Translations under genes and position numbers: made by a program | Part shown: one piece after another, positions 44,426 to 55,707 of the stretch | Position numbering within the stretch: the first letter of the stretch is position 1 | How the letters are laid out: the number at the start of each line of letters is the position of its first letter | Assembly (NCBI GenBank): GCA_030068145.1 | Contig: JAPJBO010000068.1 | Location: forward strand, 400,812 to 464,811 | Length of the DNA stretch: 64,000 bases | Direction: 5' to 3' | From: Diplonema papillatum | Lineage: Eukaryota > Euglenozoa > Diplonemea > Diplonemida > Diplonemidae | The notes under the pieces: generated by a model | Seen by the model: the letters and a program-made list of their open reading frames with translations, nothing else | What the model was told of the DNA's origin: nothing | Database searches by the model: none

Positions 44426-44533
44426 GTACCGATCGTGTGTACTTGTCATGGGGAGGATTCGTTATGTACTTTGTTGATGGCTTGCCGTGTGCTTGTCGGA
44501 ACTCTTCATGATTGTCAACTTCTCCGCGCACAG

Positions 44534-45796
44534 AAAGGATCGCCCACGAAGAAGGCGTCACCCAGCAAGAAGAAGGCCAGCGCGAAGAAGGAGACGCCGG
44601 CGAAAAAGAAGGAATCGGCCAAGAAGAAGACCGACGACACGCCGAAGAAGAAGAAGAAGAAGAAGGCGGCGGACGCGGAGGAGGACGGGGACGAGGAAGA
44701 AGCGTCGCCGAAGAAGAAGGGCTCGAAGAAGAAGGCGGCTGGCGAAGAGCCCTCGCCCAAGAAAAAGCAGAAGAAGAGCAAAGAGGCGGAAGAAGCAGAA
44801 GAAGAAGAAGAAGTGGAAGAAGGGGCCGCGGACGCCGCGTCGGAGGACAAAAGAGAGAAGAAGAAGCAGCAGCAGCCGGAGAACGACGATGCTTCCGAGA
44901 AGCCCGCCACCGAGCAAAAGTCTCCGAAGAAGGCGAAGGCCGCCGAAGAATCGACGGAAACAGAGCAGCAAAAGTCTCCGAAGAAGGCGAAGCCCGCCGA
45001 CGGCGGAAAAGACGCGGTAAAAGAGCAGCAGAAATCCCCGAAAAAGGCGGACCAAAAAGCGGAGGCCCAGCCTTCCGCTCCGGAGAAGGCGCCGGCGGCG
45101 GAGCAGCAGAGACAGTCCGGCAAGCGCCCGGCCGCCGCCGGCGAAGACGACGCCGAGACGCAGGCGAAACGGCGGAAAACGACCGGCGAAGGCCAACCAG
45201 ACCGCGACGTGGACATGGCCGATGCTCCGCCCGCCGTTTCGGTGACGCCGCCGCAGGGCAGCCCGGCGCCGAAAAAGTCGCCCAAGTCGGCTCCGGCGGA
45301 CGCTCCTAAGCCCGCCACGCCGAAGGCCGCGCCGGCAAAATCCCCGAGCAAGCCACAAAAGCAGCAGCAGCAGCAGCCGCAGGGCCCTTCGACGCCGAAG
45401 GCCGCGCCGGCGAAGTCTCCGGGCAAACCCCAAGGAGAGCCCGCACAAAAGCAGCAGCAGCAGCAAGAGCAGCAGCAGAGCCTTGCGACCCCGAAGGCCG
45501 CGCCGCAAGCGAAATCCCCGGGCAAACCCCAGGAGCCCGCTCCCGCCCCGCAACAGCAGCAGCAGCAGGCCCTGGCAACGCCCAAGGCCGCGCCGCCGGC
45601 TAAATCTCCGGGCAAACCCCAAGGACAGCCGGTCCAAAAGCAGCCGCAGCAAACCCCTCCCCAGGCGCAGGCCAAGCCTGCCCCGCCTTCGCCGTCTCTC
45701 AAGCCCGGCGCCAACGCCCAGAAGGCCCAGTCACCCGCCAAGCCCCTGTCGCAAGAAGCGCAGGCCCCACCGAGCAAAGCCTCCGAGTCAGCCTGA
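44534..45796 (+). CDS. Terminal exon: Lys/Pro/Ala-rich tail of the DEK-like protein
   Basis: After CTCCGCGCACAG it is open in phase 0 for 420 residues to TGA. The first 190 residues are Lys-Lys/Glu-rich blocks (SPTKKASPSKKKASAKKE, repeated Lys-Ser-Pro-Lys-Lys-Ala-Lys). The next 230 are Ala/Pro/Lys repeats of TPKAAPAKSPGKPQ with Gln runs. This is typical of linker-histone-like or DEK-type tails that bind DNA and histones without a fold. The opposite strand is open for 440 codons only because of the codon bias and is not a gene. Confidence 0.72.
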   Translation, partial: KGSPTKKASPSKKKASAKKETPAKKKESAKKKTDDTPKKKKKKKAADAEEDGDEEEASPKKKGSKKKAAGEEPSPKKKQKKSKEAEEAEEEEEVEEGAADAASEDKREKKKQQQPENDDASEKPATEQKSPKKAKAAEESTETEQQKSPKKAKPADGGKDAVKEQQKSPKKADQKAEAQPSAPEKAPAAEQQRQSGKRPAAAGEDDAETQAKRRKTTGEGQPDRDVDMADAPPAVSVTPPQGSPAPKKSPKSAPADAPKPATPKAAPAKSPSKPQKQQQQQPQGPSTPKAAPAKSPGKPQGEPAQKQQQQQEQQQSLATPKAAPQAKSPGKPQEPAPAPQQQQQQALATPKAAPPAKSPGKPQGQPVQKQPQQTPPQAQAKPAPPSPSLKPGANAQKAQSPAKPLSQEAQAPPSKASESA

Positions 45797-46280
45797 GGGC
45801 GACGGGCGGCCGGCGGCGGAGGAGGAGGAGGAGGCATTCATCCGCGTGTCGTCGGTATTGAGGACGGAACATAATTCTGCCCTCTCGTCGTCAATACTCC
45901 CAAAACCCAAACCTGAAACGGTAACATACCCAGTTTCACTGGAGTGCCCGTTCCCGGCGAGCTACGAGGGAACGAACCTGTAAGAGTGCCAACGCTACTC
46001 TTTCTATAATGTAGTCTATTCATGATAACCAACTCATGTAAAATGTGTCACGGGATCCCAGCTGGCAGCCGCTGCTTAACGGTGTGCATGCTGATCCGTG
46101 TGGTTCGTGTACTTAAAAGTTCCAAATGCTTAACGGCTTTATCACGTGGGCGGCCCTGAGACTACCCCCTCAGGTGACACCACTTTATCTTCAGCCATAC
46201 TTCAACTCGCTTTGCTCGGCGAACTGAGTGGATGAACACGTAAAACTAGCGCCCTTATCAGGTCCGTACGAATGAACGAA
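45797..46280. other. 3' flank of the DEK-like gene; no gene
   Basis: The stretch from GAGGAGGAGG to 45985 stays open for a while. No further feature is recognised before the duplicated segment at 46290. Confidence 0.5.
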
Positions 46281-46289
46281 AGAGCTGTC

Positions 46290-46500
46290 AATACTACGAG
46301 CTCACGCGTCATCGTCCACTCAAAGCGACTTAGCTCCTGGCAGTCGGGCCGTCGTTTAGTGGGCCAATCGCCCACAAAGCACCGAAGATCAAAACCGAAC
46401 CACGCCCGGGCTGGAGACCTTCCTGCAAAAGAATGCCAACCTGGTGGTCCTCAGCAACTGCCAGCCGTGGGAAGAGGTGGCGTGGTTCACCTGTCGCAGC
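46290..46500 (+). repeat. Duplicated segment P, copy 2
   Basis: Second copy of 30965-31195, with a three-codon insertion (GAAGAGGTGGCG) after the AGCCGTGG motif, in frame. It ends at a poly(G) run near 46518. Confidence 0.65.
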
Positions 46501-46934
46501 GCGACGGTTCCCTGTCTGGGGGGGGAGGGGGGGGGGGGTGAGCTGTATCGAAAACAGGTTTCCGAAAGCTGCACGCTCCGTCTCTCCAGGGATTCACTGG
46601 TTGAAATAACGACCGGAATCTTGTTTCGACAAGTGATTCACTGGTTAATAAAATGACTGGTGCTTTTTTACAAGCGGCGCTGGTAAAGATGACGCGTGCC
46701 CTGTAAGAAGGCTCCGGAGAAGGGGAGCCCAGCCGAAAAGGCCGGTTTCCTGCGCCCAAAACGCTTGTGCAGGGACGCCCAAAACCTCCCAGCTGTAGCT
46801 CCAGCTCTCTGAGGCTGGACTCCACCTGTTCGCGCCTCCCCCAGATGAGGGGGCGTAGTGGATTTTGCCACTGTTTTTCCTCTTTTTTCTTTCTCGAGAG
46901 ACTGGACTACTCAGAGAGTGGTACCAAAGGGGAA

Positions 46935-47175
46935 AAGCCTGCTACACGGGAGCCAAGCTTCACGTGTTCGGCGGTACTGCAGAGCCACGGGCCAAGCGGC
47001 TACCGATTTCCTAAACTAAAGCATCAAGGCGTGGCGCACCTTGGGGCTTGGCGCTCGCGCTGAACACAAGCTCGTCGAGACGGTCAGCAACAGGGCAGAG
47101 TGGACGGGGATGCAGCACTGTGCTGCCTCCGACTCAAGCTTTGCAAGCTGTGGTTGGCCGTCACGTTCCTGGACC
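46935..47175 (-). repeat. SINE-like repeat S, copy f
   Basis: Full-length minus-strand copy from AAGCCTGCTACACGGGAGCC to GCAAGCTGTGGTTGGCCGTC ACGTTCCTGGACCAG, the latter end shared with copy d. Confidence 0.78.
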
Positions 47176-47279
47176 AGGAGGGGCCTTTTTCTTTTTCTTC
47201 TTCTTCTCGAGAGTGTCCTTCTTCTCTTGTTTTGTTGTTTCAAAGACTTTAGTTGACGACAGTCGTGGATGACGCCGGG

Positions 47280-48215
47280 CGGTAATTATGATCCGGGAAT
47301 AGAAGATGCAAAGACCCAATCTGTGCAGTCTCCATGCTCCGGTTTGACAGCTACCAACTACAACCACTCCCACCGCCAAAGGAAGGCAGTCCTTTTTCTG
47401 TTTGTACTTTTCAGTGCAATTCTTCTTTTAGTAGAGCAAAGCCCAATGGGTGCTAAAGACCGCAAGAATGAAAGAAGAGTTCGCAAGACGAAACGGCCGA
47501 CGGCTAACCTGTCATTTCCATCAGGGGCAAGATGACAACACCCGTCAGCCTCAAGAGACCCCGAAAACTCCGAACCTCTAAACCAGAATAATCGCTAAAA
47601 AAAGAGAGGACCAAACAAGCGCGATTAACCAATAAAGAGTCCAAGGCCGCGCCCGCGCAACTCTTTTTCGTGTATTGCCACAACGTACTTCCTTTTTCTT
47701 CCTTCTACTTCTCCCCAGTCCAACACGGCGAAGGCGGGATCCAAGGGTGAGCGGCCGGTCAGGCAAGAAGGTTCCTACACATCAGCATCCCCATTCCAAG
47801 TCACGCACGTAAGCAAGACAACGAGAAACTACCGGTGGTAAGTTCTCTTCCGACTGCGACTTGCCCGATGCGGAACATCGGCGATTTTTTGCATTTTCGG
47901 TTGCATGTTTGTATGACTGTCGTTTCGAAGGTTGCGATAGCCTGCCGGTTCTGCAGTGACAGCGTTCGCGAAGTTGTCCTGTGATTGCCTGGGCTCTGTT
48001 TCATACAGGAGCACCGTGCGCCATGCCACCGTGTGCCATGTCGAACCTTCTGTACCAGGGCAGCGTTCAGCCGTCCCTACACGGTGAGATCCAGCCTCAG
48101 AAGCTGGAGTTAAAGAGGGTGTGCCCGAATCGAACTCGAAAAGCGGGTACGCTACAGCCAAACGCGTGTAAATCCACACCCGAAAAAAAGGGTGCGACAC
48201 CCGCTTTCTTCCATT
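47280..48215. other. No gene; tRNA-like 3' end at about 48120-48175
   Basis: On the minus strand 48165-48120 reads GAGTTCGATTCGGGCACAC, like a tRNA T-arm end, with a possible A-box (TGGCTGTAGCG) too close for a full tRNA. The rest has no recognised gene. Confidence 0.4.
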
Positions 48216-48217
48216 GG

Positions 48218-48375
48218 AAGTATGCTAGATTCCCGCAGGGAATAGTTGACTGGACCTCTTGAGTTTGTGCTATCCGCGATGTTGGGAGTCGGGAGAGCCT
48301 ACAAAGCCAAAAGCAGGACCGACCCCCGTTCGTGAGAAAAAGCGACGAATAAATAACTCTTTGTCAAGAGCTGCG
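48218..48375 (+). repeat. Dispersed repeat K, copy 2
   Basis: Matches 26925-27085, with an extra TAGATTCCCG near its start. Confidence 0.7.
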
Positions 48376-48675
48376 GCTCAACTATTTCTCCAGCTTCTGA
48401 GGCTGGAGTCTACCGTGTACAAACGATGCGTCGATGCGCTCCGTCCGGATACCTGCCGGGTCCTCTTCTCTCTCTCTCTCTCTCTCGGAAATGTCAGCGC
48501 GGTAGCGATGACAGCGAGAACACATATAGGTGGGAGGGGAGAGGCCCTGGGACTGCTAAGGCGTGACAACCCCGCCCCTGTCCCTCCCAGGGAGCCACCC
48601 CGAAACTAGCCTGCCCACCTGACGGTGGGGGCCCACCTGACGATGGAGGCCCACACCCTTTGACTTGTTTTATGT

Positions 48676-48679
<4 letters not shown>

Positions 48680-48767
<88 letters not shown>
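48680..48767. repeat. (CT)n microsatellite
   Basis: About 44 CT dinucleotides; shorter CT runs at 48470-48485 and 49222-49250. Confidence 0.97.
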
Positions 48768-48771
<4 letters not shown>

Positions 48772-48825
48772 AAGGTCGCGTTGGCAGAAACGGTGAAGAT
48801 GATAATTGTCACAGGGTTGGTGAAA

Positions 48826-49117
48826 TGAAAGCGAGAATGTGGCCCGTGACTGCCATCGCGTCGTCCTCGCTCATCGTCTCCCGCAACGCGGTGGCCGCGC
48901 CCCTCCGGAAACTCTTCGTCGAGTAGGGCCTCCCCAACGTCCGCTTCGCCGCCGAGAGCACTTGGTGGTACTCGAGGTCCGGGAACAGCAGGGAGTTCGG
49001 GCCCGTGATCCCGTCGAGGTGCCGCAGGACGATGAGGGACAGAGGAGCGGCGACGAGTCCGTACCGCCCCTTGTCTGCCTGGCGCGACTTCTCCCTCCAA
49101 ATGAAAGCGAGAATGTG
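48826..49117 (-). pseudogene. Tyrosine recombinase fragment flanked by 20-bp direct repeats (relic 2)
   Basis: The minus strand reads WREKSRQADKGRYGLVAAPL, NSLLFPDLEYHQVLSAAKR, STKSFRRGAATALRETM and AVTGHILAFI: the catalytic half with the Arg box (SFRRGAAT) and the Gly-His box, but neither a first Arg nor the Tyr. Bases AAATGAAAGCGAGAATGTGG occur at both borders (48826 and 49098), so the fragment either repeated its own end or was inserted with a duplication. Confidence 0.65.
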
Positions 49118-49359
49118 GGGTAAGCCCTGATTATTAGATTCACGGTTAAACGAAGCTAGCGCACAAGGCTTGCCTGATCTCGCACCTACTTTCCGATACC
49201 AAATAGATGCTCTATTCAAACTCTCTCTCTCTCTCTCTCTCACTCTCTCTTCACCAGTATGCAGAAGCGCAAAGAACTGCCGACAAGCCAAAGAATGCTG
49301 TACAAACCCACGTTTCCTTCCCCCGCATTTCTATTTCAGGAATGAAGGTGTGACGTATT

Positions 49360-50170
49360 GACGTACAGGGGTCATCGCCCCCCAACACCCCCGAGACAAA
49401 TCTTCCTGTGTGCCCTAGCATGGATGGCCGGCTGGACCGGCCGCCTTACAAACCAGACTCAAATCGCTGTCCTGGCTGCACACACCTCAGGTTCCGCGGT
49501 GACGAATGCCAGCTATATACATTTCTGTTGGTTGCGACCCCCGAAATCACTGGTGCAGGCAGGACACGGCGTTGAGTCCATACCATTTCAAGCACACCCC
49601 CCACCCAACCCCCAACCTGGTCCTAGCTGTTACGAGCTAGAACAGCCGCCTGACAAACCAGACTCAAATCGCTGTCCTGGCTGCAGACACTCAGGTCCCG
49701 CGCTGATGATGGTCCGCCTTATGTGTCCTTGGCTTAAAGGACCGAAACACGGCGCAGACGGGACCAGTGCGGTGTTGAGCACCTATCCAGTCCAAGGACG
49801 TTCTTGCACTCCACCCAACCCCCAACGTTTGATCCGCCGTCTCCTTTTGCATTCGGTTCTCTTTATACTTTTACACAAGTCTTTTACAGAAGCGCCAGGT
49901 TGGAAGGAAATGCTCGACAAAGAATCGAAGGGACCCAAGTGCTGTAACAACCGAACCACGTGTTGCACGGACGTGAGGTCATGCGGGTCTACCATAACAC
50001 GACAAGACACACAAACACGCCAGGTCAAAAGTCCCGAGTGAAAAAGCAACACGCGGTGGTGTAAGCGAAAAACAAAACAAGGGCGCGGCGTCACCTCTGG
50101 ACACCAGTATTAATTGGCGTACATCTCAGCTTTGTGTCGCGCAAAAAATGGTCTGCCCTGTTTACGCACT
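49360..50170 (+). repeat. Repeats C (two copies) and G
   Basis: 49476-49600 (diverged) and 49660-49806 are copies of repeat C. 49868-50065 is a copy of repeat G (GGAAGGAAATGCTCGACAAA). An open frame of 227 codons over this stretch is incidental. Confidence 0.65.
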
Positions 50171-50175
50171 TTCAA

Positions 50176-51748
50176 TTACCGTATTTCTAAAAATGTTGGC
50201 CCCCCTAAAAAGTTGGCCGGAAATAAACCTGGCGGTTTTGGGAGGGCGCCAGGTTTATTTCCGGCCAACATTTTTTCCAACCAACATTTTTTTGGTAAAA
50301 GCAAGTTGTACTTAGCAGATTTCATACTACACCTAGTCAGGCAGGGCCTTCACCGGAAGCTGTTCTCCCGCGCTACAGGGATAGCGCAAGGGTTTGCTGG
50401 GATCGCCGACGGCTTAGATACACGGGCCGTCATGATCGCAATCACCGACGACTTCTTAGCCTCCCAGGGCCATCCCAAGCCACCCAAAAGCACGTCCAAG
50501 TGGAGCTTAGGTCTTGGAGTAGCCGACTTACCGTGATGATGCTCATGGTCGACTCGAGTTTCGTCGGCTCTGCCGCCTTTTGCCACGGTGGAAGGACCCA
50601 CCAGCGACCGCGCCCGACCTCGCTCCCGCGAGCGATTGCGTTGATCGATCAAAAAATATTGCATGCCTAATACTCTCCAGGGAAAAGACTTTCGAAAAGG
50701 GGTACTTTGGACCTACGGAAGTGGCCGGGAACACGGTATCTGGCCATCTGTGCTGCTTTCCTTCACCACAAGACTGGTATCCTGCGACCCGCTGTTCCTC
50801 ATTTCCTTCAGCTCCTGTATTCCAAGAATTCCTGCTCCCGAACTGTCGCTTTTCAGCCTACGGTTTTCAGGGCTACGGTTGGGTAATTTGAGGATGACCA
50901 GCCGCACGAAGAAGACCAAGAATATTCGCAACAGCATCGGCAAGGTAGACGGGGGTCCGGTACACTTGAATGTCTACAAACCAGCAAAGTACCTCATCAC
51001 GACTTCAGGTCAAGCATATGGAGGCGGTGCCGCGACGACCACGTGCTGTGCACCTCGTTGAGAAGGGAGCGATTCTCAGCAGGATACTTGGTGCTTGCAG
51101 TGACTTCTTTGCACCGAGAGATGAGAGCAGGGAAATGTTACAGGGAAATGTTAACGAGGGTTTAGCACGAGATGGTTCCACGTGGGTTGCTGCCACCTCC
51201 AATCAAAGAAGTTCTGGACTTGGCTTCTGGGAGGAGCACCCCGGATCCAACAGCGGCTGTGCAGCACACTCAACATATCAAAGAGGAACTTCTTCCTTTG
51301 TCCTGCTCTCGCGTTCCCACCAACATGTTGCACAAGCGTACGCCATGCCCCAACTGTGTTGTGCGCCGAGACAGCTGCGAACAGAGAAGGATGCATAGAC
51401 CGGGACATGTCAGACGTTCATCAAAGACACGACTCCGCAAGCCTCATGTCCACCACCAGCTGGGTACCGAGTAGGGACGGCGAGCGATTCTAGCATCACA
51501 AAGAAAGCCAGATATTGGCTTCGGGGAGGCTGGTTATCTTCCGCGTGCGTTGCGTTCCAGGGGAGGAGGACGGTGTGCGCAAAGGTTACATCCTGGATGT
51601 GCGGGGTGGGGTGGGTGGTAGAGGGGAAATCTGCTAAGTACCCAAAAAACCTGCAAGAATGTTGGCCGGAAATAAACCTGGCGGTTTTGCCCGGTTTTTG
51701 GGGGGGCGCCAGGTTTATTTCCGGCCAACATTTTTAGAAATACGGTAA
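50176..51748. mobile_element. 1.57-kb inverted-repeat element with nested hairpins at both ends
   Basis: The outer terminal inverted repeat of 26 bp (TTACCGTATTTCTAAAAATG TTGGCC) is perfect. Just inside each end is a separate hairpin whose 22-bp arm, TTGGCCGGAAATAAACCTGG CG, is perfectly paired (50210-50275 and 51662-51732). The interior holds only short open frames, and 50985-51085 matches 23838-23960. It is probably a non-autonomous DNA transposon whose subterminal hairpins are duplicates of one another. Confidence 0.7.
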
Positions 51749-52189
51749 AATACAGCTCAAAGCATCTGCGGGATAACACAAGGAAAGCTTCCAGGCAAAC
51801 CCCCGTTTCAAATTTCTCCTACTCTCGCAGCGTACGGTTTTGAAGCTTCTCCTTGCTTCCTGAGGCTCCGGCTTGTCCTCCAATCTGGATCTGGGCTACT
51901 GTCTGGGACCACGTGACGGGCCTTTCCTTCCGGGGGGGGCCTCACACACGGTGAGGTCCAGCCTCAGAAGCTGGACATCGTTCCCTTTGAAGACTCACTG
52001 TGTGTTGATGGGTTCATTGTTGTGTCTGACATCGATTGTACACGGCGGACTCCCCCACCGGTTGGGGGAGTGAATGCGGGAGTGAAAAAGTGCGGGAGTG
52101 CCACACCCGCATTCCTAGGCAATAATACAAAGAAAATGAGGCACTTACACCGTTTTCTGGGAATCTCAGACCAAGATACGGCAAGCCAA

Positions 52190-53330
52190 ACAACAGTGGG
52201 CCCAATTGTTTATCAGCAGATCGCGCATACCCCTGCCCGCCAGAGAACTGAACCTGCTGTGTCCCACCCAGCAACGCGCAGCAAGAAAACTCTGCCGTGG
52301 CAGGTGCGGAGAGCAGAAACCTCGGGTCATCAACAACGTACGTCGGTGCAAGAACCCGGAAAATGGACGCTATCTGGCCCGTCAGGTCGCCTCGGATCAC
52401 CGCCCACTTTGACGGAGTAAACGGGTTGGCTCTTCGGCCCTTCGGCGTGGCGTGCCAGTCGATTATCACTTCCGTCGACGTCACCAGAATAAACTGGTCC
52501 GACGAAAGGTCCGCCACCTCGGCCCACCGAGATGCGGTCTTCCATGCCACAATTACCGCAAGGCAAATGTCCGTCCTTTGTGTGAGCGCCCACCGGATGA
52601 GACACTCCTTCGGCACCGGCGGTGCTTGGTTCACGGGGATAGCGGCCCCGGTCGCTCAAGCAAGGCTGAGTAATGGGACGTTGGTGATGCCGATGTGGCG
52701 AAATGCTCCGCTCAGCGCCTTCGTGTAAGCCAGCTGGGCTTGGGGGGACACCCCTGTGGCCAGGACGAATAGGCAGGCCGTGTCCGGATTGATCGACAGG
52801 CAGTTGCTGTGCGCCCATCGGGCTAGGCGCGCCCAAAGGAGCTGCCGCTGCTGCGATGTTGACGACGCCCACATGCGACTTACGAGCACCTGAAGAAGGT
52901 GTTGTGCGGTTGCCGCCGACGTTGACATCTCCCCCGTACGGTTCGTAGCGCCACCGCCTATCGCCCTCTGGCTCACGTGTTGTAGCACGGCTCTGCCGAT
53001 TAGCGAGAGACCTTCGGATTCGACGGCAGGCGTTGCGATTCCTTTGTACAGAACGGGAATTGGTGTTTTGGAAACTGGCGAAGGCTGCGGGAGTTGGCGT
53101 GGTACCTTCCTCTGAAACCATGCGAACTTGGGTCTTGGTTGTCGGCCGGTGGTGCGGTGTCCGTTGCTGGGCGGAAGGTGTCTGGCTCGACTATTGGGGA
53201 AAGCATGGGTGACGCGGTGTTGGCTACAGGACGGAAGGCTACTGACGCGGTGCTGGCTACCGGGGGGAAGGCCAGTCAATTCTCCCCGGCCTCCACGTTT
53301 CCCGGAACCCTCTGAAAGCGTTTTCGCAAG
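52190..53330 (-). pseudogene. Tyrosine recombinase relic with in-frame stop (relic 3)
   Basis: The minus strand carries a core-binding region (LLWARLARWAHSNCLSINPD, TACLFVLATGVSPQAQLAYT) and, after a single TGA at 52656-52658 in the same frame, the start of the catalytic domain (CLAVIVAWKTASRWAEVADL, FILVTSTEVIIDWHATPKGR). The Arg in WKTASRWAEV is the likely first catalytic residue. The His-x-x-Arg and Tyr boxes are absent after about 52320. Apart from the one stop it is the best kept of the four relics. Confidence 0.65.
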
Positions 53331-53479
53331 GCGGGGACGCCTTGCAGCCTTCGTGTGCGCGCTGCACCCAAAGTTTCTTTGAGTCTTTTTTTTTCTCTTT
53401 TGCGCGCGTGCGTTCGCTCCGGCGGCAAGGCAAAAACTAAGAAACAAAATCTTGAGTGGATCTACCCCAAGGTGAAATG

Positions 53480-54320
53480 GTCAAAATTCCCTGGCAAAAG
53501 TGGGCCCACAAAAATTTTCAAAGTGTGGTTTTTGGGGTATTTGGGCCAAAATATATATTTTCCTCGGGGAAATAACAGGGCTTTTTTCCCCCGAAGTGGT
53601 TTTTTCTCCCGAGCCGGGAATGGTATTTTTTTACCGGCTGGCGGACTTTTATTCCCGAGAACGCGTGCTGTTCATGACCTGGCTCGTGATGCGATTCGCT
53701 GTGCTACCTTGAACGTGTTTCTGTGCTGTGTATGTCAGGGTGAACGGTGAAGAAATCGAAATAAGTGCATAGTTCTGTTAGAATGACGTTCTTCAAATGA
53801 TAGCATTCAGCGGAGAAGACAAACAGGCTCAGCAGAGCGGAAGCTCACTGATTCTTATCGTTCTTGACCTCGACAACAATTCTTACAGTCACATTGACAT
53901 GACTTATTTGTGTCAGACACAGAGGGCTCGCTTTTGACAGTTGTTTGCGTGGGGGCCTGAGCAACAACTGCACCCTGTGTTGGATGAATCATGTTTGCCA
54001 TTGCGGTAACCGAGCGGTCTGTCTGGTCGATGTACCTTGCCGCGGTCTTTTCACACTTCCATCCAAAGTGTGTTTTCAACTGTCCCACAGATAGGTTTTA
54101 GTGGTGGTTCTGCTTGGGTTTGCTCCTCCCAGGGTCTCCTGCTATTGTACTTAGTCAGATTTTGAGTTCCAGGGAAAAAAACTCCCTTATTTCCCTGCAA
54201 CTTTGCTGTACGAGGGAAGAAAAGTCCGCCAGCCGGTAAAAAAGTGTTTTTTTCCTCCCTGCTTCAAACTGGTGCGAGGGAGAAAAAGTCCGCCTCCCGG
54301 TAAAAAAATTGTTTCCCCGG
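53480..54320. mobile_element. 0.8-kb element with inverted ends (TTTTTACCGGCTGGCGGACTTT)
   Basis: TTTTTTTACCGGCTGGCGGA at 53626 is inverted at about 54221-54244, and again in a changed form at 54285-54310, so the right side has a duplicated end. No coding sequence inside; 53855-54088 minus is a short open frame without a domain. Confidence 0.45.
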
Positions 54321-54441
54321 CAATAACGAAATAAAGTCCAGGCAAAAAGAACTCCCCTTTCCCCCGCTATTCCCCCTGCCGGCGTCGCGCGAATCTGAGG
54401 TTTTGACCCCTTTCTGAGATACGAAAAGCGGTAAGATTAAG

Positions 54442-55581
54442 ATGCGCAGACTCGTGCAACTGCTCGTAATTTGCGCCGTCGATGTGGAGGCGTACCTGTG
54501 GAGCCTGGACGATACCATTGACAAGCAGGTGTGGAGGAACGACGGCGATTCGTTCCGGATTCGGCCTCACGAGCGTGTTGGGATCTTAGGTAGCGACTGC
54601 TTGCCGGAGAGCGATCTCCACTGCGGGGGATACATGGACTATGAGCTGGCGTTTCGCAGCGGGGACTTCGAGACGCGGGCCGGCGTGATTGTGTACGCAA
54701 GGGACGTCGAATCCGCGCTGCACGGCGAGATGAGGTCGAAGTACGGGTCGATGGTGACGGCTTGCGCCTTGTTGCAGCCGGAAGTGTTGAACGACGAGAA
54801 CGCGTTTCCCCGCGTGCACCGGTCCATCCGCGACAAGATGCTGCACGTGGACTATGTGGAAGCGAACACGACGTTCGTGTCTCTGCTCGGGACGTTCAAG
54901 GTGGTCCGCTCCGAGCTGTGGATTGTCACCGTCGCGTTCTGCACGAACGAAGTGTCGTCTGGGTTCCCACGCCCCGCCCGTCCGTCGATGTCCGTTCCGC
55001 CGACGACAGGGCAGGATCTGAACTACGTGCAGGTCATGAGCCCCACGGGGCACCTGCTGCTGGTCCAGCATCAAATCATGCAGTTCCACGAGTACAACGT
55101 GCTCGGCCTGGCGGGCGCCCTCGCGCTGTGGATCGCGTACTGCACCGTGTACATGCGGTACTTCAACGCGGTGCACCTCTGCATGGCCGGGGTCCTGGTC
55201 GTGTCGGCCTCGGAGCAGCTCTGCTTCTACTTCCTGTACCACGAGTGGAACATCACCGGCGACATCCCGCAGGTGGCGCTGTACTTCGGCACCTCGATGC
55301 TGATCCTGCGGCGGGTCTTCTGGACGCTTTCCCTGCTGCTGCTCGGGTTTGGGTACAAGGTCATCCACGCCGGGATCAGCGACTTTCGCGTCCGTCTCGT
55401 CGGGTCGATGGTCGCGTTCACCGCGGGGCAGCTGTTGTACCTGTACGATCCGCTCGGCGAGAACGAGATGGCCCAGGGCATCATCAACCTGTGCGACACG
55501 GCCATGTTTTTTTACACCGTGCACGTCGCGTGCATCACCAGGTACGAGCTGCGCGAGAAGAACCAGAAGACCAAGGAACAG
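54442..55581 (+). CDS. GOST-family seven-transmembrane protein, exon 1
   Basis: ATG at 54442 with a short hydrophobic start (LVQLLVICAV) fitting a signal peptide, then a lumenal region of about 180 residues with several Cys (SDCLPESDLHCGGYMDYELAF), like the GOLD-type N-domain. Five transmembrane segments follow, at about residues 218-237, 243-265, 278-303, 318-336 and 345-368. The loop after segment 5 (ITRYELREKNQKTKEQ) is the charged helix that precedes segment 6 in GPR107/TMEM87-type proteins. It ends in phase 0 before GTTGGC. Members act in the Golgi/endosomal membrane. The match is to the family, not to one member. Confidence 0.65.
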
Positions 55582-55707
55582 GTTGGCCATGTTTTTTTTT
55601 ATTACATAAGCGCGCCACCATGGCCGACGACCTCGAGGGCCCAATCGAGTTCCCGAGGCTTTTTCCTCAGCCGGGGGAGGATGAGGACGAGGGCGGAGCC
55701 CTACAGG

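Noticed and set aside
44515..45837. Minus-strand 440-codon frame opposite the DEK-like tail
   Set aside because: Antisense of a Lys/Ala/Pro-rich exon whose codon bias avoids antisense stops; Cys/Phe-rich nonsense composition.
49358..50041. A 227-codon gene
   Set aside because: It runs over repeats C and G, which occur elsewhere without this frame.
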